The notes under the pieces are model-generated. The model was given only the letters and a program-made list of their open reading frames with translations, searched no databases and was not told the origin of the DNA. From contig CBDDJX010000003.1 of NCBI GenBank assembly GCA_965229885.1, forward strand, positions 806,001-870,000: DNA of 64,000 nt. The letters are read 5' to 3'. Position 1 is the first letter of the stretch; every line of letters starts with the position of its first letter. The translations under genes and the position numbers were made by a program. Source of the stretch: DATLLJ01 sp965229885 (GTDB lineage: Bacteria; Acidobacteriota; Vicinamibacteria; Vicinamibacterales; CAVVIG01). Below are positions 9,289 through 19,492 of this stretch, piece by piece.

Positions 9289-9804
9289 GTCTCCCAGCGG
9301 GCAACCGGTGCGTCGTCGCAGACCCGGGCGCCCCGTGCCGCCCGCCCGTAGCGGCGCAGGAGATTCGTGGTGACGCCGGTCTCATCGAGAACAACCAGGC
9401 GCGCCGGATCCCACGTGGGGGCCCGCTGGCGCCAGTCGGTGCGGGCCGTGGCGACGTCCGCGCGCGCGTGTTCGCTGGGGCGTACCGTTTTTTTGACCGT
9501 AATCCCGAAGATCCTTCGCTGCGCCCCAGATCGTGGCGAGACTCACGGAGAGGCCCAGCGCCTCCTGCAGCTCCGCGAGCGTCCGACCGGGCTGCTCGTC
9601 GATTAACGCCTGCAGCGTGTGCACGTGCGCCGCGAGTTTTCGCCGAAGGCCATACCGTTGGAGGCGAGGGGCGACTTCGCCGGTTTCGCGACGGCGTTGC
9701 TTCAGCAACCGCACCCACGAGCCGCTGACGCGGGACTTCTCGGCGACGGCGTCCGCCATCATCCCGGCGTCGCTGTCGTAGAGCACCCGTTCTCGAAGAT
9801 CCAT
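9289..9804 (-). pseudogene. IS630-family transposase remnant, frameshifted and truncated
   Basis: From ATG 9804 the frame gives an IS630-type helix-turn-helix half (MDLRERVLYDSDAG, then the TLAELQEALGLSVSLATIW motif). Around 9500 the homology jumps frame and continues as FGITVKKTVRPSEHARADVA and LDPARLVVLDETGVTTNLLR, the start of the DDE domain with its first Asp (DET). An extra nucleotide near the AAGGATC stretch explains the shift. The element stops right beside the end of the M48 protease gene and lacks the remaining catalytic residues. It cannot encode a working transposase. Confidence 0.8.
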
Positions 9805-9914
9805 CGAATGGCGCGCATGAGGCCTCCGCGTGTGTGTCCGCAGAAGTAACATGACGCGCCCAGGCAGTACAAGAGCTATCCGAAAAACGCTTTAGAGCCC
9901 GGAGCCCGCGCGGT

Positions 9915-12029
9915 CTAGCTCTTTCGAACGCCGGCCGCAGCGCCCTCTTCCGGCTGCAGCAGTGCCTTGCGACTCAGCCGGATCTTGCCCGTCGGGTCGA
10001 TGTTGATGACCTTGACGAGAATCTGTTCGCCTTCCTTGAGTTCGTCCCGCACGTCCTTCACGCGGTGGTTGGCGATTTCCGAGACGTGCAGCAGGCCGTC
10101 GGTGCCGGGCATGATCTCGACGAACGCACCAAAGTCGGTGATCCGCTGGATCTTCCCGAGATAGCTCCTGTTCAGCTCCGGCGTCGCCGTCAGTTCCTGG
10201 ATGATCGAGATGGCCTTCTGCGCCGACTCGCTGTCTGCCGAGGCGACGTTCACGCGGCCGTCATCTTCCACGTCGATCTTGACGCCGGTCCGCTCGATAA
10301 TGCTGCGGATCATCTTGCCGCCTGGCCCGATCACGTCGCGGATCTTGTCGACCGGGATGCGGATGGTGACGATGCGCGGTGCGAACGCCGAGATGCTGTC
10401 GCGCGACTTGGCGAGCGCCTCGTGCATTTTGGCGAGGATGTGGAGCCGGCCGCGGCGCGCCTGCTCGAGCGCCTTCCGCATTACGTCCATGGTGATGCCG
10501 TCGACCTTGATGTCCATCTGCAGCGCCGTGATGCCGTCGGCGGTGCCGGCCACCTTGAAGTCCATGTCGCCGTAGTGATCTTCGGCGCCCGCAATGTCGG
10601 AGAGCACGGCGTACTTGCCGCTCTTCTCGTCCATCACGAGGCCCATGGCGATGCCTGCGACGGCGGTCTTCAACGGGACGCCGGCGTCCATCATCGCGAG
10701 CGATCCGCCGCAGACCGACGCCATCGAGGATGACCCGTTCGACTCGAGAATGTCCGACACGACGCGGACCGTGTAAGGAAACTGCTCCTCGCTCGGGAGA
10801 ATCGGCGTGAGCGACCGCTCGGCCAGCGCGCCGTGGCCGACCTCGCGCCGGCCGGGGCCGCGCAGGAAGGCGACCTCGCCAACCGAGAAGGGCGGGAAGT
10901 TGTAGTGGAGCATGAAGCTCTTCCACGTCTCCCCCTCAAAGCTTTCGATCTTCTGCGCATCGTCGGCCGTGCCGAGCGTGCAGGTGACGAGCGCCTGGGT
11001 TTCGCCGCGCGTGAACACGGCCGAGCCGTGGGTCCGCGGCAGCACGCCGGTCTCGATCCAGATCGCACGGACCTCGTCGAACTTGCGGCCGTCGAGCCGG
11101 ACGCCGCGGGTGAGCACTTCCTCGCGCAGTACTTTTTCCTTCAGGCCCTTGAAGATCTGCTTGGCCTCGAGCTCGCGCTGGACTTCGCCTTCGGGGAGCG
11201 ACGCGACGAGCTCGTCGCGCAGCTGATCGACGCGGTCGTAATTTTCGAGCTTGCCACGGATGCGCATCGCCTCGCTGAGTGGCACGAGGATCTTTTCTTC
11301 GACTTCGCGGTAGAAGTCGTGGCCGATCTCTTTTTTGGCGACCTTCAGCTTCGGCTTGCCGGCTTCCTTCGCGAGCGCGTCGATCGCGGCGATGATCTGC
11401 TTGATCGCGGCGTGCGCGGTTTCGAGCGCCACGACCACCTGCTCTTCGGTCACTTCCTTCGCGCCCGCCTCGACCATCACCAGTCCGTCTTTGCTACCGG
11501 CGACGACGAGATCGAGCTTGCTTTCTTTCCGTTGCTTGAACGTCGGGTTAACGATGTACTGGCCGTCGACGAGCCCGACGCGAACGCCGGCAATCGTCTT
11601 CTCGAATGGAATCTCCGAGAGCGCGAGCGCAACCGACGCGCCGGTGATCGCGAGGACGTCGGTGTCGTTCTCCTGATCGGCCGACAGGACGAGCGCGATG
11701 ATCTGCGTCTCGTAGCGCCATCCGGAGGGGAAGAGCGGCCGGATGGGCCGATCGATGCAGCGGCTCGTCAGCACTTCTTTCTCGGCCGCCTTTCCCTCGC
11801 GCTTGAAGAAGCCGCCGGGAATGCGGCCCGACGCGTAGGTGTATTCGCGATAGTCGACCGTCAGCGGAAGGAAGTCGATGCCTTCGCGTTGACTGGCTGC
11901 GCGACAGGCGGTGACCAGCACGACCGAATCGCCGTAGCGGACCATGACGGAGCCGCCCGCCTGCTTGGCGAGCTTGCCGGTTTCGAAACTGAGGGCCTTG
12001 CTGCCGATCGTGAGTTCGCGGGTAGTCAT
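9915..12029 (-). CDS. pnp: Polyribonucleotide nucleotidyltransferase (PNPase)
   Basis: 704 residues, normal for the family. Two RNase PH domains (about 1-210 and 300-540) are separated by a helical linker, followed by a KH domain (about 545-610, with IRDVIGPGGKMIRSI) and an S1 domain (about 615-690, with GKIQRITDFGAFVEI). It degrades RNA 3' to 5' using phosphate and is a core degradosome-type enzyme. It follows rpsO by 19 bp in the same direction, the classical rpsO-pnp arrangement found in many bacteria, where PNPase controls its own message. Confidence 0.98.
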   Translation of the reverse strand: MTTRELTIGSKALSFETGKLAKQAGGSVMVRYGDSVVLVTACRAASQREGIDFLPLTVDYREYTYASGRIPGGFFKREGKAAEKEVLTSRCIDRPIRPLFPSGWRYETQIIALVLSADQENDTDVLAITGASVALALSEIPFEKTIAGVRVGLVDGQYIVNPTFKQRKESKLDLVVAGSKDGLVMVEAGAKEVTEEQVVVALETAHAAIKQIIAAIDALAKEAGKPKLKVAKKEIGHDFYREVEEKILVPLSEAMRIRGKLENYDRVDQLRDELVASLPEGEVQRELEAKQIFKGLKEKVLREEVLTRGVRLDGRKFDEVRAIWIETGVLPRTHGSAVFTRGETQALVTCTLGTADDAQKIESFEGETWKSFMLHYNFPPFSVGEVAFLRGPGRREVGHGALAERSLTPILPSEEQFPYTVRVVSDILESNGSSSMASVCGGSLAMMDAGVPLKTAVAGIAMGLVMDEKSGKYAVLSDIAGAEDHYGDMDFKVAGTADGITALQMDIKVDGITMDVMRKALEQARRGRLHILAKMHEALAKSRDSISAFAPRIVTIRIPVDKIRDVIGPGGKMIRSIIERTGVKIDVEDDGRVNVASADSESAQKAISIIQELTATPELNRSYLGKIQRITDFGAFVEIMPGTDGLLHVSEIANHRVKDVRDELKEGEQILVKVINIDPTGKIRLSRKALLQPEEGAAAGVRKS

Positions 12030-12048
12030 AAAGGATAACGTTCAAAAC

Positions 12049-12318
12049 CTATTTTCTGATGTTCAAGCGTTTGATCAGGTCCGAGTATCGGTGGGCGTCT
12101 TTGAGCTTGAGGTAATCGAGGAGCCGGCGGCGCTTGCCGACGAGCATCAGGAGGCCGCGGCGGGAATGGTGATCCTTGGCGTGCGATTTGAAGTGCTCGG
12201 TCAGATAGCTGATGCGCTCGCTGAGAATCGCGACCTGAACTTCTGGTGATCCCGTGTCCGCGCCGTGGGTCTTGTAGCTGCCTATCAGCTCCGTCTTCCG
12301 GTCTTTGGTCAACCCCAC
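12049..12318 (-). CDS. rpsO: 30S ribosomal protein S15
   Basis: 89 residues, the standard S15 length. It starts MGLTKDRKTELIGSYKTHGA and has the conserved GSPEVQVAILSERI and HHSRRGLLMLVGKRRRLLDY segments that contact 16S rRNA and S6/S18. It sits between truB and pnp in a conserved translation/RNA-turnover cluster. Confidence 0.98.
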   Translation of the reverse strand: MGLTKDRKTELIGSYKTHGADTGSPEVQVAILSERISYLTEHFKSHAKDHHSRRGLLMLVGKRRRLLDYLKLKDAHRYSDLIKRLNIRK

Positions 12319-12409
12319 CTGCTGTGTCCTCCACGAACGGTCCAGAACCCCAGACGGAACCAGACACGCCGTATGCCGATAAATCTGTTAGTCGAGCAAG
12401 ATCAATATG

Positions 12410-13366
12410 TTACATCAGAACAACGGTAGGGTGCAAAAGCCCCGATGCACCGGCCGGAGTGGCGATGGCCACCAGATCCCCGGCCGGATCGACGAGTCTG
12501 ACGAAAAAGGGGGAAAAGGGAACAGGAGTCGTTTCCGCAACCGGGCGAAAACGACTCCCGTTCCCTTTTCCCCCTTTTTCGACGTCCGCGGGGCCGATGT
12601 CCAGGCCGTGAACCGCGTGGCGGACGCCTTCGCTCGTCAGCGTGACCGAGGAGAGCCCCGGCAGCATCCCCGAAAGCGGCACCACGGCGCGGACGCCGCG
12701 GGCCGGGTCGCACTCGATCGCGTCGAGCGCCAGGGCCTGGTCGAGCGTGACGTCGCCGCTCCGGGTTCGGCGAAGGCTGAGAAGGTGCGCACCGACGCCG
12801 AGCTGCTCACCCAGGTCGTGCGCCAGCGTGCGGACATAAAAGCCCGCCGAACAGTCGACGTGCAGCGTGACGCAGTCGCCATCGACACTGACGATTTCTA
12901 TCATCCGGGCCGTCACGCTCACTGGCGCGGGAAGGGCGAGAAGGGCCGTCCCCTCGCGCTCGGCGCGCCTCGCGGCACGGTAACTTCGTTCGCCTGCGAC
13001 TTTCTTCGCCGAGTACGCCGGCGGCTGCTGCATGAACGTCCCGCGACAGGAGTCCAGCACCCGATCGATCGCTTCGCGCGAGGGGAGCGGGCCGTCATGT
13101 CGGGGACCGATCGCGGCGCCCTGGGCATCCTGCGTGCCGGTGGCGAGGCCCAGACGGAGCACGGCGTCGTACGACTTGTCGCTCGCGCTCAGAAACCGCG
13201 CGAGTCTCGTCGCGCGGCCGAGCACGAGCGGCAGCACGCCGGTCGCGGCCGGATCGAGCGTGCCGGTGTGACCGATGCGCCGCTCGCCGAGCGCCCGTCG
13301 CACGCGCGCGACCACTTCGTGGGAGGTCGGCCCGGCGGGCTTGTCAACGACGAGCAGGCCGTCCAT
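12410..13366 (-). CDS. truB: tRNA pseudouridine(55) synthase TruB, with a repeat-derived insert
   Basis: 318 residues from ATG 13366, overlapping the end of the upstream DHH gene by 23 bp. The start gives the canonical MDGLLVVDKPAGPTSHEVV, and the catalytic Asp is D38 in HTGTLDPAATGVLP. It isomerises U55 in the T-loop of tRNAs. The C-terminal domain is interrupted by about 30 residues (VEKGGKGNGSRFRPVAETTP and following) that come entirely from a near-perfect 80-bp inverted repeat. The conserved tail (RLVDPAGDLVAIA and GLLHPTVVL) resumes in frame, so the gene is intact but its C-terminal domain carries an unusual hairpin-encoded loop. Confidence 0.95.
   Translation of the reverse strand: MDGLLVVDKPAGPTSHEVVARVRRALGERRIGHTGTLDPAATGVLPLVLGRATRLARFLSASDKSYDAVLRLGLATGTQDAQGAAIGPRHDGPLPSREAIDRVLDSCRGTFMQQPPAYSAKKVAGERSYRAARRAEREGTALLALPAPVSVTARMIEIVSVDGDCVTLHVDCSAGFYVRTLAHDLGEQLGVGAHLLSLRRTRSGDVTLDQALALDAIECDPARGVRAVVPLSGMLPGLSSVTLTSEGVRHAVHGLDIGPADVEKGGKGNGSRFRPVAETTPVPFSPFFVRLVDPAGDLVAIATPAGASGLLHPTVVLM
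12502..12581. repeat. 80-bp near-perfect inverted repeat inside truB
   Basis: Two 36-bp arms differ at only two positions and are separated by 8 nt. The left arm begins CGAAAAAGGGGGAAAAGGG and the right arm ends CCCTTTTTCG. The whole element is translated in frame as part of TruB and would form a very stable hairpin in the mRNA. Confidence 0.9.
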
Positions 13367-14333
13367 CGATGGCGTCTTCAATCTTCCCGACGAAGGTCTT
13401 CTGTAGCGCGTCGATGGGACCGGTGGCGGTGCAGCCGGCCGCGTTCTTGTGGCCGCCGCCGCCAAACTCCCCGGCCACCGCTCCGATGTCGATGTCGCCC
13501 TTCGAACGCATGCTGACGCGGTACTCGTCGCCTCCGGCGTGCTTGAAGAACACAACCGCCTGGATTTCCTTGACCGTCAGCGGCAGGTTGATGATGCCCT
13601 CCGTGTCTTCGTAGGTGCCGCCGGCCCGGCTGGCCATCTCGTCATCGAAGCACATGATCGCGATGCGGGAGGTGGGATCGAGCTGCATCGCGCTCAGCAT
13701 GGCGCCGAACAGCTTCAGTCGGCCTACGTTGTTGCTGTCGTACACGTTCCTCGCGACCAGGACCGGGTCGACGCCCGCTTCGAGCATCTCGCGGCAGATG
13801 TCGAACGTCCGCGGCGAAATGCTCGAGAAGTGGAACGAGCCGGTATCGGTGAGGATCGCGAGGTAGATATGCGTCGCGATCTCGCGGGTCAGCGGGACCC
13901 GCAGCACGCGGACTAGGTCGTACACGAGCTCGGCGCAGGCGGCGGCCGACGGATCGAACCAGTTCAGCGCCCCGTACGCCGTATTGCCGGGATGGTGATC
14001 GATGTTGATGACGTAAAACCGCTCGAGGCCGGCAACCCCGGTCCGCGCCAGATGGCCGCATTCCATGATGATGGCGGCGGCGTCTGGCCCGGGCTCGTCC
14101 TGGACGCGCGTGCTGATCTGGATGTCGGGTACGCCAGGAAACTGCATCAGCGGCGGCGGGGCCGGATCCGCATTGATCACCGTGACCTGTTTGCCGAGCG
14201 CGCGAAGCGCGTAGGCGGCCGCGAGCTGTGAGCCGATCGAATCGCCGTCTGGACGCGAGTGCGAGGAGATGACGAACCGCTGCCGGGCGCGAATCGCCTC
14301 CACGACGGTCTGGAGTTCAGGACTTGTGGTCAT
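13344..14333 (-). CDS. DHH/DHHA1 phosphoesterase (NrnA-like oligoribonuclease/pAp phosphatase)
   Basis: 329 residues. The DHH domain shows ISSHSRPDGDSIGSQ at the start and the defining NIDHHPGN motif near residue 110. The DHHA1 domain ends with the substrate-binding GGGGHKNAAG. Relatives such as NrnA hydrolyse nano-RNAs and 3'-phosphoadenosine 5'-phosphate using two metal ions. The gene overlaps rbfA upstream by 17 bp and truB downstream by 23 bp. This tight infB-rbfA-nrnA-truB order is widely conserved and supports an RNA-metabolism role. The exact substrate cannot be told from sequence. Confidence 0.92.
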   Translation of the reverse strand: MTTSPELQTVVEAIRARQRFVISSHSRPDGDSIGSQLAAAYALRALGKQVTVINADPAPPPLMQFPGVPDIQISTRVQDEPGPDAAAIIMECGHLARTGVAGLERFYVINIDHHPGNTAYGALNWFDPSAAACAELVYDLVRVLRVPLTREIATHIYLAILTDTGSFHFSSISPRTFDICREMLEAGVDPVLVARNVYDSNNVGRLKLFGAMLSAMQLDPTSRIAIMCFDDEMASRAGGTYEDTEGIINLPLTVKEIQAVVFFKHAGGDEYRVSMRSKGDIDIGAVAGEFGGGGHKNAAGCTATGPIDALQKTFVGKIEDAIDGRPARR

Positions 14334-14700
14334 CGCTGGGGTCGGCGTCAGGATTCGCCGTGCGGACTTCGTTCAGCAGCTGCTCGATGCGATCCTGGCC
14401 CGCGATCGATTCGTCGTACAGGAAGGTCAGCTCGGGGACGCGTTTCAGGCGCAGCCTCGACCCGATCTGCCGGCGCAGGAACGACCCGGCCCGCTCGATC
14501 GCGCGTTCGGTGTTTCTGCGGGCCTTGTCGTCGCCGAGCGCCGTGTAGAAGACGCGTGCCTGCTGAAGGTCTGGCGTCATCTGCACGCGCGTGATCGTGA
14601 CGAACCCGATGCCCGGATCGTGCACTTCGCGCGTCAGGAGCAGCGCGAGCTCGCTCCGGATCTGATCGGCGACGCGATCTGGGCGGGAGCCTTGGGACAC
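14317..14700 (-). CDS. rbfA: Ribosome-binding factor A
   Basis: 127 residues from GTG 14700, chosen because the start overlaps the infB stop in a TAGTG junction and gives the usual length. A longer in-frame reading into infB is a shadow. The single KH-like domain contains DQIRSELALLLTREVHDP and the family hallmark RQIGSRLRLKRVPELTFLYD. RbfA matures the 16S rRNA 5' end and helps cells grow in the cold. It is translationally coupled to infB. Confidence 0.94.
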   Translation of the reverse strand: MSQGSRPDRVADQIRSELALLLTREVHDPGIGFVTITRVQMTPDLQQARVFYTALGDDKARRNTERAIERAGSFLRRQIGSRLRLKRVPELTFLYDESIAGQDRIEQLLNEVRTANPDADPSDDHKS

Positions 14701-17477
14701 TATGCCGTGACGGCGACGCGCTCCATCGTGAACACTTCGATGATGTCGCCGACCTTGAGGTCGTTGAACTTGTCGAAGCCGATGCCGCATTCGAACCCGG
14801 ACTTCACCTCGCTGGCGTCGTCCTTGAACCGGCGGAGCGACCCGACCTTGCCCTCGTACATGACGACGTTGTCCCTGAGGAGCCTGGCCTGGGTATCGCC
14901 GGCGCGCGTGATGCGCCCCTCGGAGACCATGCAGCCGGCGATCGTGCCGAACTTCGGGACCTTGAAGGTGTCCCGCACCTCGGCGATGCCGAGCCGCACT
15001 TCCTTGAACGTCGGCTCGAGCAGCCCCGTCATCGCCTTTTTCATCTCGTCGGTGACGTTGTAGATCACCGAATGCTGGCGGATGTCGACACGCTCGCGCG
15101 CGGCGATGGCCTCGGCGTTGCGGTCAGGCCGGACGTTGAACGCGATGATCACCGCATTCGAGGCCGTAGCCAGGAGCACGTCGGACTCGTTCACCGCCCC
15201 GACGCCGCCGTGAATGATTCGAATCCTGACCTTCTCGTCCGAGAGTTTCGCCAGCGTGTCGGCGAGGACCTCGGCCGATCCCTGCACGTCAGCCTTGATG
15301 ATGATCGGCAGCTCCTTCATGCCGCCTTCGGCGATCTGCACCTGCAGCGATTCGAGCGTCAGGCGGCCACCCTTCGTGCCGAGCGCGCGGCTCTTCGCCA
15401 ACTCCTGCCGGAACGTCGCGATCTGCCGCGCCTTGGCCGCGTCGGCCAGAGCCTGGAAGGCGTCGCCCGGTTGGGGCAGACCGGTGAGCCCGAGGACTTC
15501 GACCGGCATCGATGGTCCAGCCGACTTGATGGGATGGCCGCGATCGTCGATCAAGGCGCGCACGCGGCCGACGACCGGGCCCGCGATGAACGTGTCGCCG
15601 ACACTGAGTGTGCCGTCCTGCACCAGGATCGTCGCGACAGGGCCGCGGCCTCGATCGAGCTTCGCCTCGAGCACGGTGCCGGACGCATTCTTCTTCGGGT
15701 TCGCCTTGAGCTCGCCGATGTCGGTGACGAGCAGAATCATCTCGAGCAGCAGCTCGATGTTGGTCTGCTGGCGCGCCGAGACTTCCACCGTGACGGTCTT
15801 TCCGCCCCATTCTTCCGGCATCAGATCGAGCTCGGTCAACTCGCGCTTCACGCGCTCCTGGCTGGCATTCGGCTTGTCGATCTTGTTGATCGCCACGATG
15901 ATCGGCACGCCGGCCGCCCGCGCGTGGTCGATCGCCTCGCGCGTCTGCGGCATCACCCCATCGTCGGCCGCGACGACGAGGACGACAATATCGGTCACCT
16001 TGGCGCCGCGGGCGCGCATCAGGGTGAATGCCTCGTGGCCCGGCGTGTCAAGGAACACGATGTTCCGGCCGTTGATGGTCACGTGATACGCGCCGATGTG
16101 CTGCGTGATGCCGCCGGCCTCGCGCTCGGCGATGCGCGATTGGCGGATCGCATCGAGCAGGCTCGTCTTGCCGTGATCCACGTGGCCCATGACGGTCACG
16201 ACCGGCGCGCGCGGGACGACGTCCTCGGCGCGCGCGTCGTCCTCGTCGACCTGCAGCAGCTCTTCTTCGAAGCTGCGCAGCGTGACCTCGGCGCCGAACT
16301 CGCGCGCGATCGTGGCGGCCGTCTCGGGATCGAGCGTCGAATTGATCGTCAGCATCAGCCGCTTCATCAGGAGCTTGGCGAGCACATCCTTCACGCGGAG
16401 TTCGAGCTTGTCCGCGAGATCCTTCACGGTCATGCCTTCGGCGAGCATGATGGTCCGCGTGACCGGTGGCGGCGCCGACGGCATCGGCGGCGGCGCCGGA
16501 CGCGGATCTCGGCGGTGACCCGCCGCCGGACGTCCCTGACCACCCTGGCGCATGGGCGGCCGATACGGCATGCCGGGGCGCTGCGGATACTGGTACTGGC
16601 CGGGCCGAGGCGGCATGCCCGGCTGCTGTGTACGAACGGGCTGCGATGGAAGAGGACGCGGACCTCCGACGGGTGCTTGCGGCCGCGATCCGGGATACGC
16701 GGGTCGTGGCGGTGGCGCACCGCCGGGACGGGCCATCGGCTGCGCCGGTGGGCGAACGCCGGTCGTTCCGGCTTGACCCGCGGCGCCGCCCGCGGCGGCG
16801 GGCACCCCTGGGCGTTCGGTTCTCGGTCGCGGCGCGAGACGCGGTGGGGCTGATGTCGGCAGCAGCGGCGGCGGCGTCGTCGGCCGCTGTTCTTCGATGC
16901 GCAGCCGCAATGTCGGAGGCACGACGCGGCCGGCGCCTGGCTTCGAGATCGTCGGCGCATCCGGCGTGCCTGACGAGGCGGCGATCGGAGCCTCGGTGTG
17001 AGGTGTCACGGGCGCCACCGTCTCGACGCCTTCCGCAGCCGGCGCCTCCGCTTCTGCCTTGCCCTCGGCTTTGTCAACCTGCGCCGAAGGCGCCGTCGCC
17101 TCGGCTGCGGGCGCGACCAGCTCTGCCTCGGCAATCGCGTCGTCCTCGAGCACCGGCGCCGCAGCCGGCTTGGCGGCCTTGACTAGGCGCGGCGGCGGGA
17201 GCGATGGCGCCGCCGGCCTGATCGGCTCCGCCCCTTTCCTTGCCGGCGCAGCCTTCTTCCCCTTGCCGACCGGCGTTTCGGCGAACATGTTGCCGCCAGG
17301 CAGAGGGATATTACGCTTTCGCGCGAGGCGCTCGACGAACTGCCGCGCAACGACCTCTTCGATCGTGCCTGAGGCGCTTTTCACGTCGATACCGTGGTCG
17401 CGTTTGAGCAGGGCGATGACTTCCTGGCTCGTCGTGCCGAGCAGCTCCGCGACTTTGTAAATCCGGACGGTGGCCAA
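14700..17477 (-). CDS. infB: Translation initiation factor IF-2
   Basis: 925 residues. Order: an IF2-N module (1-55, RIYKVAELLGTTSQEVIALL), a long Pro/Ala/Gly/Arg-rich linker (about 60-330), a second IF2-N module (about 335-395), the G domain with G1 GHVDHGKT near 430, G3 DTPGHEAF and G4 NKID, then domains II-IV. IF-2 brings initiator tRNA to the ribosome with GTP. The extended linker is typical of large-genome, high-GC bacteria. It follows nusA by 21 bp in the standard rimP-nusA-infB-rbfA operon. Confidence 0.98.
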   Translation of the reverse strand: MATVRIYKVAELLGTTSQEVIALLKRDHGIDVKSASGTIEEVVARQFVERLARKRNIPLPGGNMFAETPVGKGKKAAPARKGAEPIRPAAPSLPPPRLVKAAKPAAAPVLEDDAIAEAELVAPAAEATAPSAQVDKAEGKAEAEAPAAEGVETVAPVTPHTEAPIAASSGTPDAPTISKPGAGRVVPPTLRLRIEEQRPTTPPPLLPTSAPPRLAPRPRTERPGVPAAAGGAAGQAGTTGVRPPAQPMARPGGAPPPRPAYPGSRPQAPVGGPRPLPSQPVRTQQPGMPPRPGQYQYPQRPGMPYRPPMRQGGQGRPAAGHRRDPRPAPPPMPSAPPPVTRTIMLAEGMTVKDLADKLELRVKDVLAKLLMKRLMLTINSTLDPETAATIAREFGAEVTLRSFEEELLQVDEDDARAEDVVPRAPVVTVMGHVDHGKTSLLDAIRQSRIAEREAGGITQHIGAYHVTINGRNIVFLDTPGHEAFTLMRARGAKVTDIVVLVVAADDGVMPQTREAIDHARAAGVPIIVAINKIDKPNASQERVKRELTELDLMPEEWGGKTVTVEVSARQQTNIELLLEMILLVTDIGELKANPKKNASGTVLEAKLDRGRGPVATILVQDGTLSVGDTFIAGPVVGRVRALIDDRGHPIKSAGPSMPVEVLGLTGLPQPGDAFQALADAAKARQIATFRQELAKSRALGTKGGRLTLESLQVQIAEGGMKELPIIIKADVQGSAEVLADTLAKLSDEKVRIRIIHGGVGAVNESDVLLATASNAVIIAFNVRPDRNAEAIAARERVDIRQHSVIYNVTDEMKKAMTGLLEPTFKEVRLGIAEVRDTFKVPKFGTIAGCMVSEGRITRAGDTQARLLRDNVVMYEGKVGSLRRFKDDASEVKSGFECGIGFDKFNDLKVGDIIEVFTMERVAVTA

Positions 17478-17498
17478 ACTGGTTCCTTTTCGTGCGTC

Positions 17499-18908
<1,410 letters not shown>

Positions 18909-18909
18909 C

Positions 18910-19410
18910 TTAGAATTCCACTTCCAGGTTCGCGCGCGTGACCACGCCGATCGGCACCCGATGGCTGCGACCGTCGTCGCCGACCACGATGACGACGTCC
19001 CGGCCGCGATCGTTGTCTGTCTCGACTCCGCCAAGCCGGCCCTTGAAGAACATCTGGCCGTCGACCGCTTCGCGCATCACCAGCTTGGCCCGCCGTCCCG
19101 TGAAGCGGCCGTAATCGGCCGCGTGACGCAGGGGGCGGTCCAGTCCGGGCGATGACACCTCGAGCGTGTACGCCGTCGGTACCACGTCCTCGACGTCCAA
19201 CACCGCGCTCACATCGCGGCTGACCCGCGCGCAATCCTCGACGCTGACGCTCTCTTCGACCGTTCGGCCGCTGCCGGGGCGGTCAATCTGAACGCGCAGG
19301 ACCATCCCGGGGCCTTCGCGCCGGTACTGCACGTCGAAAATATCGAGCCCGTACGACCCGGCAACCCGGCTCGCAATCTCCCGCACCTGTTCGACGACGT
19401 CACCGCGCAT
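18910..19410 (-). CDS. rimP: Ribosome maturation factor RimP
   Basis: 166 residues from ATG 19410. It has the RimP N-terminal domain (VREIASRVAGSYGLDIFDVQ, then VSVEDCARVSRDVSAVLD) and the conserved YTLEVSSPGLDRPLRHAADY motif leading into the C-terminal SH3-like domain. RimP helps assemble the 30S subunit. It is the first gene of the rimP-nusA-infB-rbfA-nrnA-truB run. Confidence 0.95.
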   Translation of the reverse strand: MRGDVVEQVREIASRVAGSYGLDIFDVQYRREGPGMVLRVQIDRPGSGRTVEESVSVEDCARVSRDVSAVLDVEDVVPTAYTLEVSSPGLDRPLRHAADYGRFTGRRAKLVMREAVDGQMFFKGRLGGVETDNDRGRDVVIVVGDDGRSHRVPIGVVTRANLEVEF

Positions 19411-19438
19411 AGCCGGACCAAGGACTGACAGGGTCCCT

Positions 19439-19467
19439 AAACGAAAAGAGTGGGCACACGCCCACTC
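19439..19467 (-). terminator. Hairpin plus T-run between rimO and rimP: terminator or leader attenuator
   Basis: On the minus strand GAGTGGGC-GTGT-GCCCACTC (8-bp perfect stem, 4-nt loop) is followed by TTTTCGTTT. It lies 28 bp before rimP and 25 bp after the rimO stop. It could end rimO transcription. Alternatively, if transcription starts at the TATAAT overlapping the rimO stop (19492-19497), it sits in the operon leader as an attenuator. Confidence 0.6.
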
Positions 19468-19492
19468 GGTTCTATACCCAAGCAATCCAAAA

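Noticed and set aside
9486..9494. Programmed frameshifting at the seven-A run of the IS630 remnant
   Set aside because: A -1 slip there enters a frame without transposase sequence; the homology shift needs a +1 change upstream at AAGGATC, so it is an indel.
10833..12038. A long plus-strand frame opposite pnp
   Set aside because: Antisense shadow of pnp with Arg/Ala/Asp-rich composition and no homology pattern.
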